This document shows positions 27,686-36,643 of a DNA stretch of 64,000 bases, in pieces (the stretch's first letter is position 1; every line of letters begins with the position of its first letter). The position numbers were made by a program, and so were the translations under genes. The notes beneath the pieces were generated by a model. It searched no databases and had not been told where the DNA came from. It saw nothing but the letters and a program-made list of their open reading frames with translations. The stretch is taken from assembly GCF_009882975.1 (NCBI RefSeq), contig NZ_WTUX01000011.1, positions 173,324 through 237,323 of the forward strand, given 5' to 3'. This DNA is from Maritimibacter harenae (GTDB taxonomy: Bacteria > Pseudomonadota > Alphaproteobacteria > Rhodobacterales > Rhodobacteraceae).

Positions 27686-29185
27686 TCAGAACCCGTCGCC
27701 GCCGCCGCCTTGCTGCCAGGGCTGGACGATGTTGCCGAAGCGGGTGAAGCGGCCCTCGAAGCTCAGTTCGACGGTGCCGATCGGGCCGTGGCGCTGCTTG
27801 CCGATGATGACCTCGGCGCGGCCGTGCAGGCGCTCCATGCGCTCCTGCCAGGCGGCCATTTCCTCGAGCCGGTCGTCGGACGGTTTCTCGCGCTCCACGT
27901 AGTATTCCTCGCGGAACACGAACATGACCACGTCGGCGTCCTGCTCGATCGAGCCCGATTCCCGCAGGTCCGAGAGCTGCGGCCGCTTGTCGTCGCGGCT
28001 TTCGACCTGCCGCGACAGCTGCGACAGCGCCACGACGGGGATGTTCAGTTCCTTGGCGATGGCCTTCAGACCCATCGAGATCTCGGCGATCTCGTTCACC
28101 CGGTTCTCCGCCGTGCCGCGCACAAGCTGCAGGTAGTCGACGAAGAGCACGTCGAGCCCGTGTTCGCGCTTGAGCCGGCGGGCACGGGCGGCGAGCTGCG
28201 CGATGGGCAGGGCGGGCGTGTCGTCGATGAAGAGCGGGCAGCTCTCCAGCGCCTTGGCGGCATCGACGAAACGGCGGAACTCCTGCTCGGTCATGTCGCC
28301 GCGCCGGATCTGCTCCGACGGCACCTCGGAGGCTTCGGACAGGATCCGCGCGGCCAGCTGCTCGGCGCTCATTTCGAGCGAGTAGAAGCCCACCACGCCG
28401 CCGTTCACCGCGCCCTCGGACCCGTCGGGGAGTTTCCCGCGCTTGTAGGCCTTGGCGATGTTGAAGGCGATGTTGGTGGCGAGCGAGGTCTTACCCATCG
28501 ACGGACGCCCGGCGAGGATCAGGAGGTCCGACCGGTGCAGACCGCCGAGCTTCTTGTCCATGTCGGTAAGGCCGGTGGACACGCCCGCGAGGCCCCCGTC
28601 GCGCTGGTAGGCGGCGTTGGCGACCTGCACGGCCTCGGTGACGGCGGACAGGAAGGACGTGAAGCCGGTGGTGGCCTGACCGGTCTCGGCGAGCTTGTAG
28701 AGCGATTGTTCGGCGGCGACGATCTGCTCGGACGGGTCGTTGTCCTTCTCGAAGCGCGTCGCGCGCGCGGAGATGTCGGCGCCCAGCCGGATCAGCTCGC
28801 GCCGCTGGTGCATCTCGTAGATGAGCTGCGCGTAGTCGCGCGCGGCGAAGGACGAGATCGCGGCCCCGGCGAGACGGGCGAGGTAGGGCGGGCCGCCCAG
28901 TTCCTTGAGCCCCTCGTCCTCTTCCATGAACGCCTTGATCGTCACCGGGGAGGCGAGCGCGTTCTTCGAGATGCGCTGCTCGGCGATCTCGTAGATCCGC
29001 TTGTGCACGGGTTCGTAGAAATGCTCGGGCCGCACGATCTGGGCCACGCGGTCGTAGACCTCGTTGTTGGTCAGGATCGCGCCCAGGAGCTGCTGCTCGG
29101 CCTCGATGTTGTGCGGCATCGCATCGGCCGCATCTTCGCTGTTGTCCGGCGTCTCACCCGGCCGGAACGGTGCCACTTCGCTCAT
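27686..29185 (-). CDS. dnaB: replicative DNA helicase
   Basis: A 499-residue DnaB hexameric 5'-3' helicase of the replisome. The N-terminal primase-binding domain begins at PHNIEAEQQLLGAIL. The RecA-like domain carries Walker A AGRPSMGKTSLATNI, Walker B LFVDYLQLVRG, and the arginine-finger region near ALSQLSRQVESRDDKRPQ. A Gly-rich tail (QQGGGGDGF) ends it. The start is MSEVAPFRPG; the longer frame runs through upstream DNA. In the 230-base upstream gap lies a DnaA-box-like 9-mer. It is monocistronic; pyrE is upstream on the same strand. Confidence 0.98.
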   Translation of the reverse strand: MSEVAPFRPGETPDNSEDAADAMPHNIEAEQQLLGAILTNNEVYDRVAQIVRPEHFYEPVHKRIYEIAEQRISKNALASPVTIKAFMEEDEGLKELGGPPYLARLAGAAISSFAARDYAQLIYEMHQRRELIRLGADISARATRFEKDNDPSEQIVAAEQSLYKLAETGQATTGFTSFLSAVTEAVQVANAAYQRDGGLAGVSTGLTDMDKKLGGLHRSDLLILAGRPSMGKTSLATNIAFNIAKAYKRGKLPDGSEGAVNGGVVGFYSLEMSAEQLAARILSEASEVPSEQIRRGDMTEQEFRRFVDAAKALESCPLFIDDTPALPIAQLAARARRLKREHGLDVLFVDYLQLVRGTAENRVNEIAEISMGLKAIAKELNIPVVALSQLSRQVESRDDKRPQLSDLRESGSIEQDADVVMFVFREEYYVEREKPSDDRLEEMAAWQERMERLHGRAEVIIGKQRHGPIGTVELSFEGRFTRFGNIVQPWQQGGGGDGF

Positions 29186-29250
29186 GTCATCCCCCGATGA
29201 TGTTGGGCGGGCATAGACGGGCGGGCGCGCGCACGCCAGTCCAATAAGAT

Positions 29251-29259
29251 CGTGGATAA
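29251..29259 (-). promoter_or_regulatory. DnaA-box-like 9-mer upstream of dnaB
   Basis: TTATCCACG on the minus strand differs from the classical TTATCCACA by one base and lies 66 bases before the dnaB start. A single site of this kind could link dnaB expression to DnaA, but one match in a region of this size can also be chance. Confidence 0.35.
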
Positions 29260-29415
29260 CCCTGTGGGCCAATCACGCAGGCGATGTCCGGGACGCGCGC
29301 TCACCCCATGATAGTGTAGCACGCGTTCCGATTATTTCTACATCTGGAGCGATGCGGCAAGGCACGCGCCGAGTCGTCCACAATCCATGCACAGGGCCGG
29401 GGCCCGGTGAACTGT

Positions 29416-30099
29416 TTATTTCTCGACCTTGTGCTTGTCCTGCCACGCCCGCGGATCGTTGAGGAATTCCTCCACCTGGGCGAGCGTCCCGGCCTCGAAC
29501 GCGCCCGAAGCTTTCGCCTCGGCCAGAACGTCCCACCAGGTGCACAGGTAATGCAGCGCGACCCCGTGATCGCCCAGCGTCTTCTCGGTTTCAGGGAAGA
29601 TGCCGTAGTAGAAGATCACCGCCGTGTGCCCGCAGGTCGCGCCGGTGTCGCGGATCGCGTCGACGAAGGAGAGCTTGGAGCCGCCATCGGTGGTCAGGTC
29701 CTCGACCAGCAGGACGCGCTCGCCCTCGCTCATGGCGCCCTCGATGCGCGCGTTGCGCCCGTAGCCCTTGGGTTTCTTGCGCACGTAGGTCATCGGCAGG
29801 GCAAGCCGCTCGGCCACGAGCGCGGCGAAGGGGATGCCCGCGGTCTCGCCGCCCGCGATGTTGTCGAACGCCTCGAAGCCCGCCTCGCGCATCACCGTGA
29901 CGGCCATGAAATCCATGAGCGTCGACCGGATGCGCGGAAAGGAAATGAGCTTGCGGCAGTCGATGTAGGTCGGGCTCGGCAGGCCGGAGGCGAGGATGAA
30001 GGGATCCTCTGGCCGGAAGTTCACCGCGCCGATCTCCAGCAGCATCCGGGCGGACAGGCGGGCGATTTCGGATTTGTCGGGAAAGGATGTCGGGATCAT
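29416..30099 (-). CDS. pyrE: orotate phosphoribosyltransferase
   Basis: A 227-residue enzyme joining orotate to PRPP to give OMP, the fifth step of pyrimidine synthesis. The PRPP-binding loop is [15 protein letters not shown] (about residues 130-144) and the catalytic flexible loop contains [17 protein letters not shown]. The start at MIPTSFPDK follows a GGAG; a TTG four codons earlier is possible but less likely. pyrC lies 42 bases upstream on the same strand, so the two probably form an operon pyrC-pyrE. The dnaB start is about 230 bases downstream. Confidence 0.97.
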   Translation of the reverse strand: MIPTSFPDKSEIARLSARMLLEIGAVNFRPEDPFILASGLPSPTYIDCRKLISFPRIRSTLMDFMAVTVMREAGFEAFDNIAGGETAGIPFAALVAERLALPMTYVRKKPKGYGRNARIEGAMSEGERVLLVEDLTTDGGSKLSFVDAIRDTGATCGHTAVIFYYGIFPETEKTLGDHGVALHYLCTWWDVLAEAKASGAFEAGTLAQVEEFLNDPRAWQDKHKVEK

Positions 30100-30141
30100 C
30101 AGGGTCTCCAAGCGTAGGCGCGCGGGCCGCGCGGGTGAGCG

Positions 30142-31182
30142 TCAGGCGGACACGTGCCAATGCAGCGGGACGCCGGGATCGAACACGGTCACGGTGTCGT
30201 CGCCCGCGTCGAGCGTGGCCGGAAAATCGACGGTGTCGCCCTTGGTGAGCGTGCGCGTTTCGTCGGATACGGGAAGGCCGTAGAAGGCCGGCCCGTTCAG
30301 CGAGACGAAGGCCTCGAACTTGTCGAGCGCGCCCTGCGCCTCGAACACCTCGGCGATGCAGGACAGCGCGATGGGGGCGGTGAAGGCACCGGCCGCGCAG
30401 CATTCCGCCTCTTTCCTGTGGGTCGGGTGCGGCGCGCTGTCGGTGCCCAGGAAGGTCCGTTCGAACCCGGAGGTGGCCAGCGCCACGAGCGCGTCCCGGT
30501 GGTCGCGCCGTTTCAGGATCGGCAGGCAGTAGTAATGCGGGCGCATGCCGCCCACGAGCATGTCGTTGCGCTCCAGCATGAGGTGCTGGACGGTGATCGT
30601 GGCGGCGAGGCTCTCGTCGCCGCCCTTCACGTAATCGGCGGCCTGGGCCGTGGTGATGTGCTCCATCACCACCCGGAGCCCGGGGGTCTTGCGCCGGATC
30701 GGGTCGAGCACCCGGTCGATGAACACGGCCTCACGGTCGAAGATGTCGATCTCGGCGTCGGTCACCTCGCCATGCACGCAGAGCGGCAGGCCGATCTCGG
30801 CCATCACCTCGAGCACCCCGCGAATCCGGTCGAAGTCGCGCACGCCGGAAGAGGAGTTGGTCGTCGCGCCGGCCGGGTAGAGCTTCACCGCCTTCACGAG
30901 GCCGGACGCGGCGGCCCGGCGCACGTCCTCGGGGTCCGTTTCCTCGGTCATGTAGAGCGTCATAAGCGGCTCGAACGTCATGTCCGCGGGCAGCGCGGCC
31001 AGGATCCGGTCGCGGTAGGCCGCCGCGTCCGCGCCGGTCACGACCGGTGGCACCAGGTTCGGCATGATGATGGCGCGGCCGAAGTGGCGCGCGGTTTCGG
31101 GCAGCACCGTTTCCATCATCGCGCCGTCGCGCAGGTGGAGGTGCCAGTCGTCGGGGCGGCGGATCGTGAGGCTTTGCGTCAT
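30142..31182 (-). CDS. pyrC: dihydroorotase (class II)
   Basis: A 346-residue amidohydrolase that interconverts N-carbamoyl-aspartate and dihydroorotate. The N-terminal [13 protein letters not shown] holds the HxH metal ligands; [14 protein letters not shown] carries the carboxylated Lys, and VVMEHITT and LGTDSAPH supply further zinc ligands and the catalytic Asp. It is the first gene of a pyrC-pyrE pair. Upstream lies repeat copy C, then the glycosyltransferase operon, which reads into this direction; a terminator function of copy C would separate the two. Confidence 0.97.
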   Translation of the reverse strand: MTQSLTIRRPDDWHLHLRDGAMMETVLPETARHFGRAIIMPNLVPPVVTGADAAAYRDRILAALPADMTFEPLMTLYMTEETDPEDVRRAAASGLVKAVKLYPAGATTNSSSGVRDFDRIRGVLEVMAEIGLPLCVHGEVTDAEIDIFDREAVFIDRVLDPIRRKTPGLRVVMEHITTAQAADYVKGGDESLAATITVQHLMLERNDMLVGGMRPHYYCLPILKRRDHRDALVALATSGFERTFLGTDSAPHPTHRKEAECCAAGAFTAPIALSCIAEVFEAQGALDKFEAFVSLNGPAFYGLPVSDETRTLTKGDTVDFPATLDAGDDTVTVFDPGVPLHWHVSA

Positions 31183-31246
31183 GGGAGGGGGATTAGCCCG
31201 TTGGCCGGCGCAGGGCTAGGGGGAAATCCGGGGCGGACCCGGGAAG

Positions 31247-31373
31247 GTGTTGCGCCCGGGCTGCGCCCGGTCGCGGCGGGTGCGCCCCGGTCCCCGGCGC
31301 CGCCGGGGGGCTGTCTGCCCCCCACGCGCTGGCGCGCGTTCCCCCCGAAGGTATTTCGCAAACAGAGAAGGGG
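31247..31373 (+). repeat. dispersed hairpin/GTATTT element, copy C
   Basis: Begins GTGTTGCGCCCGGGCTGCGCC, like copy A, then two GC hairpins (GGGGGGC/GCCCCCC with a TGTCT loop at 31305-31323 is the stronger), then CCCCCCGAAGGTATTT and a GAGAAG tail. Read on the minus strand, it follows the glycosyltransferase stop at 31381 by about 7 bases. Confidence 0.75.
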
Positions 31374-31380
31374 CGCCGGG

Positions 31381-32433
31381 TCAGGTCCGGTCGCGCCGGG
31401 TGCGGGCGGCGCGCTGGCCGTAGGCGATGAGCATCTTCGCGGCTTCGGGTGGCAGAGGCCGGGCCGGGGGGCTCATGAGGAGGCGGCCGAAGAGCGCGCG
31501 GTTGGGTTCCTCGAGCATCAGCCGGTCGAAGCGCTGCCGCCGCCAGAGCACCGCCTCGGCGTGGAGCTCGGCCAGGGGTGCGTCGCCCATCAGGCGGGTG
31601 AGCCACGGGTCTCGCAGCGCGTCCGACTGGCGGATCGAGGTGTCTTCCTCGGCAACCCAGTTGCGCTCGGTCCAGTAGTCGAGCCCGAGCGGCTCGCCCG
31701 CGTGCACGGCCCGGCCGCGGTCGCGTTTGAGGATGTAGCTCTCCATCGCGCCGAGCGGGTAGTGGTTGAGCTGCGCAAGCCCGTAGTTCGGCCGCCCGTA
31801 GGGCGAGAAGATCGGCCCCCGGCGAAAACGCGGGCCCAGGTCGCGGCCGTGCCCGTCGAACCACCGGGCCGTGTCGGCCTTTCCCGAGGGGGCGCGGGGC
31901 CGATGGACCCCCAGCCTGGCGTAGGCCCCGTCGTTTCGGTAGAGCGTCTTGAACATCGCGGCGCGCCAGGGCCAGTACATGATCTCGGGCGCCGCGCGGG
32001 TGAACTGGGCCGTGATCGGCAGGTCGTCGAAGCGCACCACGCCGCCGTTGCCGAAGAGCCGCCAGGTGAGCGTGATCGCGTCCGCCTCGGGCAGCGCATC
32101 GAGGAGCGCGTCCAGCGTGTGGTCGCCCGCGTGGATGTTGACGAATTCATCCACGTCGAGCGCGCAGAGCCAGTCGGCCGCGCGTACCGCCGGGTGGGCG
32201 TCGGCGCGCTTGAGGCCGGTGAACTGGACGCCGCCGTCTTCGTGCGGGGCCTCGTTGCGCAGGTGGTGGACGGGCGCGATCTCGGCCAGCCGGTCGAGCA
32301 TCCTGTCGGTGCCGTCGTCGCAATCGTTTGACAGGATCACGAGGTCCGTGAACCCGATCCCGAGGTGGTGGGCCACCCATTCCAGGAGAAAGGCGCCCTC
32401 GTTGCGCACGGTGAGAACGGCGGTGGCGCGCAT
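31381..32433 (-). CDS. glycosyltransferase family 2 (Glyco_tranf_2_4 type)
   Basis: A 350-residue protein starting TAVLTVRNEGAFLLEWVAHH, the nucleotide-sugar site of the short GT2-like family PF13704. The metal motif DVDEF is in LDVDEFVNIHAGD (about residue 92). The middle carries LTWRLFGNGG, and NHYPLGAMESYILKRDRGRA near residue 230 is shared with its two paralogues in this operon. No membrane helix is seen; it is probably cytoplasmic. It is the last gene of a four-gene operon, three bases after the preceding gene. Donor and acceptor are unknown; a glycan or glycolipid is likely. The family assignment is good, the reaction inferred. Confidence 0.85.
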   Translation of the reverse strand: MRATAVLTVRNEGAFLLEWVAHHLGIGFTDLVILSNDCDDGTDRMLDRLAEIAPVHHLRNEAPHEDGGVQFTGLKRADAHPAVRAADWLCALDVDEFVNIHAGDHTLDALLDALPEADAITLTWRLFGNGGVVRFDDLPITAQFTRAAPEIMYWPWRAAMFKTLYRNDGAYARLGVHRPRAPSGKADTARWFDGHGRDLGPRFRRGPIFSPYGRPNYGLAQLNHYPLGAMESYILKRDRGRAVHAGEPLGLDYWTERNWVAEEDTSIRQSDALRDPWLTRLMGDAPLAELHAEAVLWRRQRFDRLMLEEPNRALFGRLLMSPPARPLPPEAAKMLIAYGQRAARTRRDRT

Positions 32434-32436
32434 GAC

Positions 32437-34761
32437 CTAGCTCTCCATGCCGAGAGACAGGGCGAAGGCGACGCGCTCCATCGGTGTGAGCCGCGCTTCG
32501 AGCGCCTGGTCGTAGAGCGCGCGGAACTCGGGCGTCGCGCGCAGGTTCCGCGCCTTGGCGCGGTGCCAGTCGAGGCCCGCCGCGTGGAGCCGGGCCAGTT
32601 CGGGGTCCTCGAAAAGCCGCGCCATCTCGGCGCGCAGGCGCGGGATGTTGCGCTTGATCGTCACGTCGCGGTAGCCGCCCCAGTCCATCCGGACCCAGTA
32701 GTTGATCCCGATCGACCGGTCCACGTGCAGGGCGCGCCCGCGCTGGCGCTTGACCAGGAAACTTTCGGCCGAGCGCAGCGCGTAGTGGTTGAGTTGCACG
32801 AGGTCGTAGCCGATCGTCTTCAGGTCCGAGCGCCACCCCTTGTCCTTGTAGCGCTCCGTCATCGGCTGGCCGGAACCGTTCACCCAGTGCACCTGGTCGC
32901 GCAGCGCAGGGTCGAGCTGGTTGGGCCGGTGGCACGACAGCTTGCCGTAGGCGCCGATGTTGCGGGTCATCGTCTTGAAGCCCCAGGCCGTGTGGGGTTT
33001 GGGGCAGTATTTCGGGGCCGCGTCGTCGAAAAGGTCGATCACCAGGTCGTCGGACAGCGTCCGCACCCCGTTGTGGCCGAAGAGCCGCCAGGTCATGGCG
33101 ATGTTGGTGGCCTCCGGCACGCGGGCGAACAGGTCCTCGAGCCGGCCGTTGCCGCAGCGGATGTTGATGAACTCGTCCACGTCGGTGTGGATCACCCATT
33201 CGGCATTGCGCACGATGGGCTCGTCGAGCGCCCGGTTGAGCGCGTGCTGCTGCGGGGAGCTGCCCGTCCAATCGGAATTGTCGCGGTGCTGGACGAGCCC
33301 CAGCTCGGCCAGCCGGTCGAGAAGCGCGTCGGTCCCGTCGGTGCAGTCGTTGGTGTAGATCAGGAAGCCGTCGACGCCGATCATCCGGTGGTAGGCGATC
33401 CATTCGAGGATGTAGGGGGCCTCGTTCTTCATGCAGCCCACGATCACGTTGCCGCTCTGCCCGGGGGGCGGGGTGCGCGGGCGGACCTCGGTAAAGGGCA
33501 CGCCGGCCACATCCTCGTCCGCGAAGCCCAGCCGGTTGTGCGGGGCGAAGCGGCCGCGGCGCAGGTGGTCGAAATTCTCCTTCGCCCGCGGGGAGAGGAG
33601 CTTCTCGGCCACGGGGCCGAGGCGGGCGTCGGGCGTGTCACCGGTCCGGGCCTGCGCCGCGCGGCGGCGAACCTCGTCCGTGGCCGCCTCGATCTGCGGC
33701 AGGGCCGCGGCGGCGTATTGCGTGGCGCGAAAGCCGTGGGTGGTCCCGGCCTCCTGCCAGGCGGGCAGGGGCGCGTCGGGGCGCAGCGCCTCGGCGATGG
33801 CCGGGTGATCGGCCACGAGCGGCGCGAGATCCGGCGCGAAGCGGTCCGACAGCGCGGCGAGCGTGCCGGGGGCGACGGGGTCGCCGGCGATTTCGACCGC
33901 CTCCATGAAGCGGCCCTGGAGCGCGCGGGGGACGATGCGCCCGGTCTCCATGAGCTTGCCGAAGACCATGTTCAATGCGCGGCCGCGGGCGAGCGTCTCT
34001 GCCGAGGGGCGCGCGGGCAGGGACACCGCGTCGACCGTGCCGAGTGACAGGTCGCGGCCCACCATCGCGGCGATCTCCGCGGTGACTTCCGCAGAGGCGA
34101 AGCGCGCCGGGTCGTAGGGGCGCAGTCGCACGCGGTCGGCCCCGAACACGCGTGCCCAGCGGGCGACCAGCGTGGGCAGGTCGATCCAGTGGGGCACGCC
34201 CTGGATTTCGGGAAACTCCATGCGCTGCGGGTCGATGCGGTTCCAATCGGCGAGCGCGGCCTTGCGCCAGTTGTCGGCCCCGGCCATCGCGAGCTCCCGC
34301 GACAGGGGCGCGCGGCGCCCCGCGCGCACGGCCGCGTCATAGTGGCGCGCCAGCAGGCGCGCGGGCTCGTCCACGTGGGCGACCACCTCGATGTCCTCGG
34401 ACAGCGGGGCGAGCAGGGCGTGCAGGCGCTTGAGCTCCGTCGCGTTGGGCAGGGTGGCCAGCTGCGCCGCGGAGAGCACGAGGACCTGCGGTGCCGCGTG
34501 CGCGACCTCGGCCGCCAGGTCCTGGGCCACGCGCCGGTGCAGCGCGGCCTGCGCGCGGGCCGGGGCGAAACCGCGGGCGTGGCGCAACGGGTCGACGTGG
34601 CCCGGATCGCTCACCGCCATGTAGAGCCGCGTGTGGGCCTGTCGCCCGAGCCCGGAATAGATCACGCCCGCCTTCGCCAACGCGCCGCGGGTCTCGTCCA
34701 TCACGGCCTGGAGCCGCTCGGCCCCGCACCGGGGCAGCCCGATGTGGAGGACGATCCTCAC
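32437..34761 (-). CDS. fusion: degenerate sulfotransferase-like domain + GT2 domain
   Basis: A 774-residue two-domain protein. Residues about 1-330 begin IVLHIGLPRCGAERLQ, the place where PAPS-dependent sulfotransferases have a P-loop of type HIGLPKTGTT; here the Lys and the Thr pair are missing, so sulfate transfer is doubtful. Residues about 435-770 are a GT2/PF13704 domain with VIVGCMKNEAPYILEW, HTDVDEFINIRCGN and NHYALRSAESFLVKRQRGRA. A GTG start overlaps the upstream sulfotransferase stop (GTGA). It is the third gene in the operon. The fusion suggests that sugar addition and a second modification act on one acceptor. A longer upstream frame is rejected because it overlaps the sulfotransferase gene. 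Confidence 0.8.
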   Translation of the reverse strand: MRIVLHIGLPRCGAERLQAVMDETRGALAKAGVIYSGLGRQAHTRLYMAVSDPGHVDPLRHARGFAPARAQAALHRRVAQDLAAEVAHAAPQVLVLSAAQLATLPNATELKRLHALLAPLSEDIEVVAHVDEPARLLARHYDAAVRAGRRAPLSRELAMAGADNWRKAALADWNRIDPQRMEFPEIQGVPHWIDLPTLVARWARVFGADRVRLRPYDPARFASAEVTAEIAAMVGRDLSLGTVDAVSLPARPSAETLARGRALNMVFGKLMETGRIVPRALQGRFMEAVEIAGDPVAPGTLAALSDRFAPDLAPLVADHPAIAEALRPDAPLPAWQEAGTTHGFRATQYAAAALPQIEAATDEVRRRAAQARTGDTPDARLGPVAEKLLSPRAKENFDHLRRGRFAPHNRLGFADEDVAGVPFTEVRPRTPPPGQSGNVIVGCMKNEAPYILEWIAYHRMIGVDGFLIYTNDCTDGTDALLDRLAELGLVQHRDNSDWTGSSPQQHALNRALDEPIVRNAEWVIHTDVDEFINIRCGNGRLEDLFARVPEATNIAMTWRLFGHNGVRTLSDDLVIDLFDDAAPKYCPKPHTAWGFKTMTRNIGAYGKLSCHRPNQLDPALRDQVHWVNGSGQPMTERYKDKGWRSDLKTIGYDLVQLNHYALRSAESFLVKRQRGRALHVDRSIGINYWVRMDWGGYRDVTIKRNIPRLRAEMARLFEDPELARLHAAGLDWHRAKARNLRATPEFRALYDQALEARLTPMERVAFALSLGMES

Positions 34762-35387
34762 CCGTCGCCCCCGTCCGCCGGGCGGTTTTCGTTCACGTTG
34801 GCCTTGCCCCACCAGGGCAGATCGACCCCTGTGAAGGCCGAGATCCGGGCCGGGGCGTCCGGGTCGGCGATGTCGAATTCGAGGAAATCGTCGGCGCCCG
34901 CGAAGACATGGCGGCAGAAGGTGATATGGCCCTCGATCCAGCGCTCGATCTCGCCGGGCTTGCCGCCGTGCCATTGCGGCAGACCCGGAACGTGGTTTTC
35001 CGGCAGCCGCGTGCGGCCGAGGTTCGACCAGCGGCGGATGCTGTCGGCGTGTTTGACCGGGTCACGCGCGGACAGCAGGAACCGGGCCCCCGGATGATGG
35101 CGGCGGATCGCGTCGATCAGGGCCCAGTCGGTCTGGGGCCAGAAGTTGCGGCCGCGGCGCACGACCGAGATCTCGGTATAGGCGTCGAAATCGGGAAGCG
35201 TGGACAGCGGGTCCCCGGTCTCGAAATAGCCGAGGTAGAACTGTCGCCCGACGAAGCCCAGCTTCCGTCCCTCCGGGTCGCGCGCCATCCAGTCGGCCAC
35301 CCTGAGCCCGGCCGCGATGAAGGCGGTGGCGAGCGTCGTGGTGCCCGACTTCGGCAGCCCGAGGTTGATGATCTTGGGCACGCTCAT
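34758..35387 (-). CDS. sulfotransferase family protein
   Basis: A 209-residue protein with an intact 5'-phosphosulfate loop near the N-terminus, INLGLPKSGTTTLATAF (Lys12). The 3'-phosphate site is probably LLSARDPVKHADSIRRW (about residues 104-120). It would transfer sulfate from PAPS to a carbohydrate or other hydroxyl acceptor. Such short sulfotransferases accompany exopolysaccharide or glycolipid genes in Rhodobacteraceae. It overlaps both neighbours by four bases, so it is tightly coupled to the GT genes. PAPS-making genes (cysDNC) are not in the window. Confidence 0.85.
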   Translation of the reverse strand: MSVPKIINLGLPKSGTTTLATAFIAAGLRVADWMARDPEGRKLGFVGRQFYLGYFETGDPLSTLPDFDAYTEISVVRRGRNFWPQTDWALIDAIRRHHPGARFLLSARDPVKHADSIRRWSNLGRTRLPENHVPGLPQWHGGKPGEIERWIEGHITFCRHVFAGADDFLEFDIADPDAPARISAFTGVDLPWWGKANVNENRPADGGDG

Positions 35388-36406
35388 TCGATCAGCTCCA
35401 TCAGCGCGGCTTCGGCAGGGCTCACGCCGGGGCAGGCCAAAAGGCGCGCGCGCAGGTCGCGCAGGGCCGGCTGTTCCATCAGCGCGTCGCGCTTGGCGCG
35501 GTGGGCGTCGCAGGCGGCGGCGTGAAGCGCGCCGATGTCCGGGTCGGCCAGGAGCGCCGCCATGTCCTCGCGCAACCGCGGCAGGTGGCGCTCGATCGAC
35601 CGGTCTTCCCACGCCCCGTCGTTGCGCTCGCGCCAGTAGGTATCGTCGAAGGCGCGGTGTTCGCGGTTCACGTCGCCCCGCTCGTTCTTCACGAGGTAAC
35701 TGTCGAGCGAGCGCAGCGCGTAATGGTTCAGCGTCGCGAAGGCACGTGCCCCCTTGGCCGGGAACTTGCGCTTGCGGTCCTTGCTGGCGGCCACGCGGAA
35801 CTTCCACGGCACCTCGCGCCCCGACCCGTCGGTCCAGCGCGGCGCCCCGGCGGCTTCGGCGCCGCCCTTGATGAAGGGGCGGTGGGCGCCGAAATACCGG
35901 AGCGGAAAATCCCGCCGCGTCAGCGTCTTGACCTCCTGGTCCAGCTGGTCGCACCAGATGTCGGGATTGTGGGTGCGGGGGAATTGCTCGATCACCGGGC
36001 GATCCTCGAACCGCTCGATCCCGCCGTTCGCCATGAACTGGAACGTGACCGAGATCGCCTGCGGATCACCGCAGGCCGCGATGAGCGCGGGGAGCGTGCC
36101 GTCGCCCACGTGGATGTTCAGAAACTCGTCCACGTCCGCGACCCAGACCCAGTCTGCATCACGCACGACCGGCTGGCGCGTCGCGTCCTTCAGCGCCTCC
36201 ATCTGGTAGTTGCGCCCCAGGGCCGGGTTCGGCAGGTGCGTGACCAGGTCCCTTGCGGCCAGCGCGTCGAGCAGCGCATCGGTCCCGTCGTCGCAATCGT
36301 TCGAGTAGACCAGGAAGTCCGTGACACCGATCAGCCGGTTGAAAGCGACCCATTCCACAAGGAACGGCCCCTCGTTCTTCACGCAGGTGACCGCGGTGAT
36401 GCGCAT
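35384..36406 (-). CDS. glycosyltransferase family 2 (first gene of operon)
   Basis: A 340-residue PF13704-type glycosyltransferase starting ITAVTCVKNEGPFLVEWVAF, with VADVDEFLNIHVGDG, VTFQFMANGG and NHYALRSLDSYLVKNERGDV at the positions found in its two paralogues. It opens the operon. The ATG overlaps the stop of a 12-codon leader ORF (TGATG). An upstream promoter with TTGACG and a palindrome is at 36501-36539. As the three GT domains share the same layout but differ in detail, the operon probably adds several sugars. Acceptor unknown. Confidence 0.85.
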   Translation of the reverse strand: MRITAVTCVKNEGPFLVEWVAFNRLIGVTDFLVYSNDCDDGTDALLDALAARDLVTHLPNPALGRNYQMEALKDATRQPVVRDADWVWVADVDEFLNIHVGDGTLPALIAACGDPQAISVTFQFMANGGIERFEDRPVIEQFPRTHNPDIWCDQLDQEVKTLTRRDFPLRYFGAHRPFIKGGAEAAGAPRWTDGSGREVPWKFRVAASKDRKRKFPAKGARAFATLNHYALRSLDSYLVKNERGDVNREHRAFDDTYWRERNDGAWEDRSIERHLPRLREDMAALLADPDIGALHAAACDAHRAKRDALMEQPALRDLRARLLACPGVSPAEAALMELIE

Positions 36407-36444
36407 CAGCGCACCGTCGCCGGGATATGGAGAATGCGTGTCAT
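36406..36444 (-). CDS. 12-codon leader ORF before the glycosyltransferase operon
   Basis: ATG ACA CGC at 36444 opens a 12-codon frame (peptide MTRILHIPATVR) whose TGA overlaps the ATG of the first glycosyltransferase as TGATG. Such overlap allows ribosome re-initiation. The ribosome site is weak. It could be a leader peptide or the remnant of a lost upstream gene; the sequence alone cannot say. Confidence 0.3.
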   Translation of the reverse strand: MTRILHIPATVR

Positions 36445-36500
36445 GTCCGTGCCTGCTCGCCGTCGCCGGGTGCGCCCGGTCTCTCGCGTGATGGTGGACA

Positions 36501-36539
36501 CACTATGCGCGGGCCGGCGGAAAAACGTCAACGTTTTCC
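36501..36539 (-). promoter_or_regulatory. sigma70-like promoter and palindrome of the GT/sulfotransferase operon
   Basis: On the minus strand TTGACG (36525-36530) and CATAGT (36501-36506) are spaced by 18 bases, a fair -35/-10 pair. The -35 box is inside a near-palindrome (36518-36539), whose core AAAACGT-CA-ACGTTTT is perfect. A protein bound there would block the promoter. The moxR gene starts about 105 bases away on the other strand and could share it. Confidence 0.5.
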
Positions 36540-36643
36540 CGGGAACGCGCTCCGCTTACGACCAATTGACGAGGGCGTGAGGCATGCCGCGCTTGACCCT
36601 TTCATGTCACACATGTCCCATGCCCGTGACAGGAGGAGGGTGC

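Noticed and set aside
31247..31373. Insertion-sequence ends in the repeat copies
   Set aside because: No transposase, no target duplications and no terminal inverted repeat pair; copies are short and hairpin-based.
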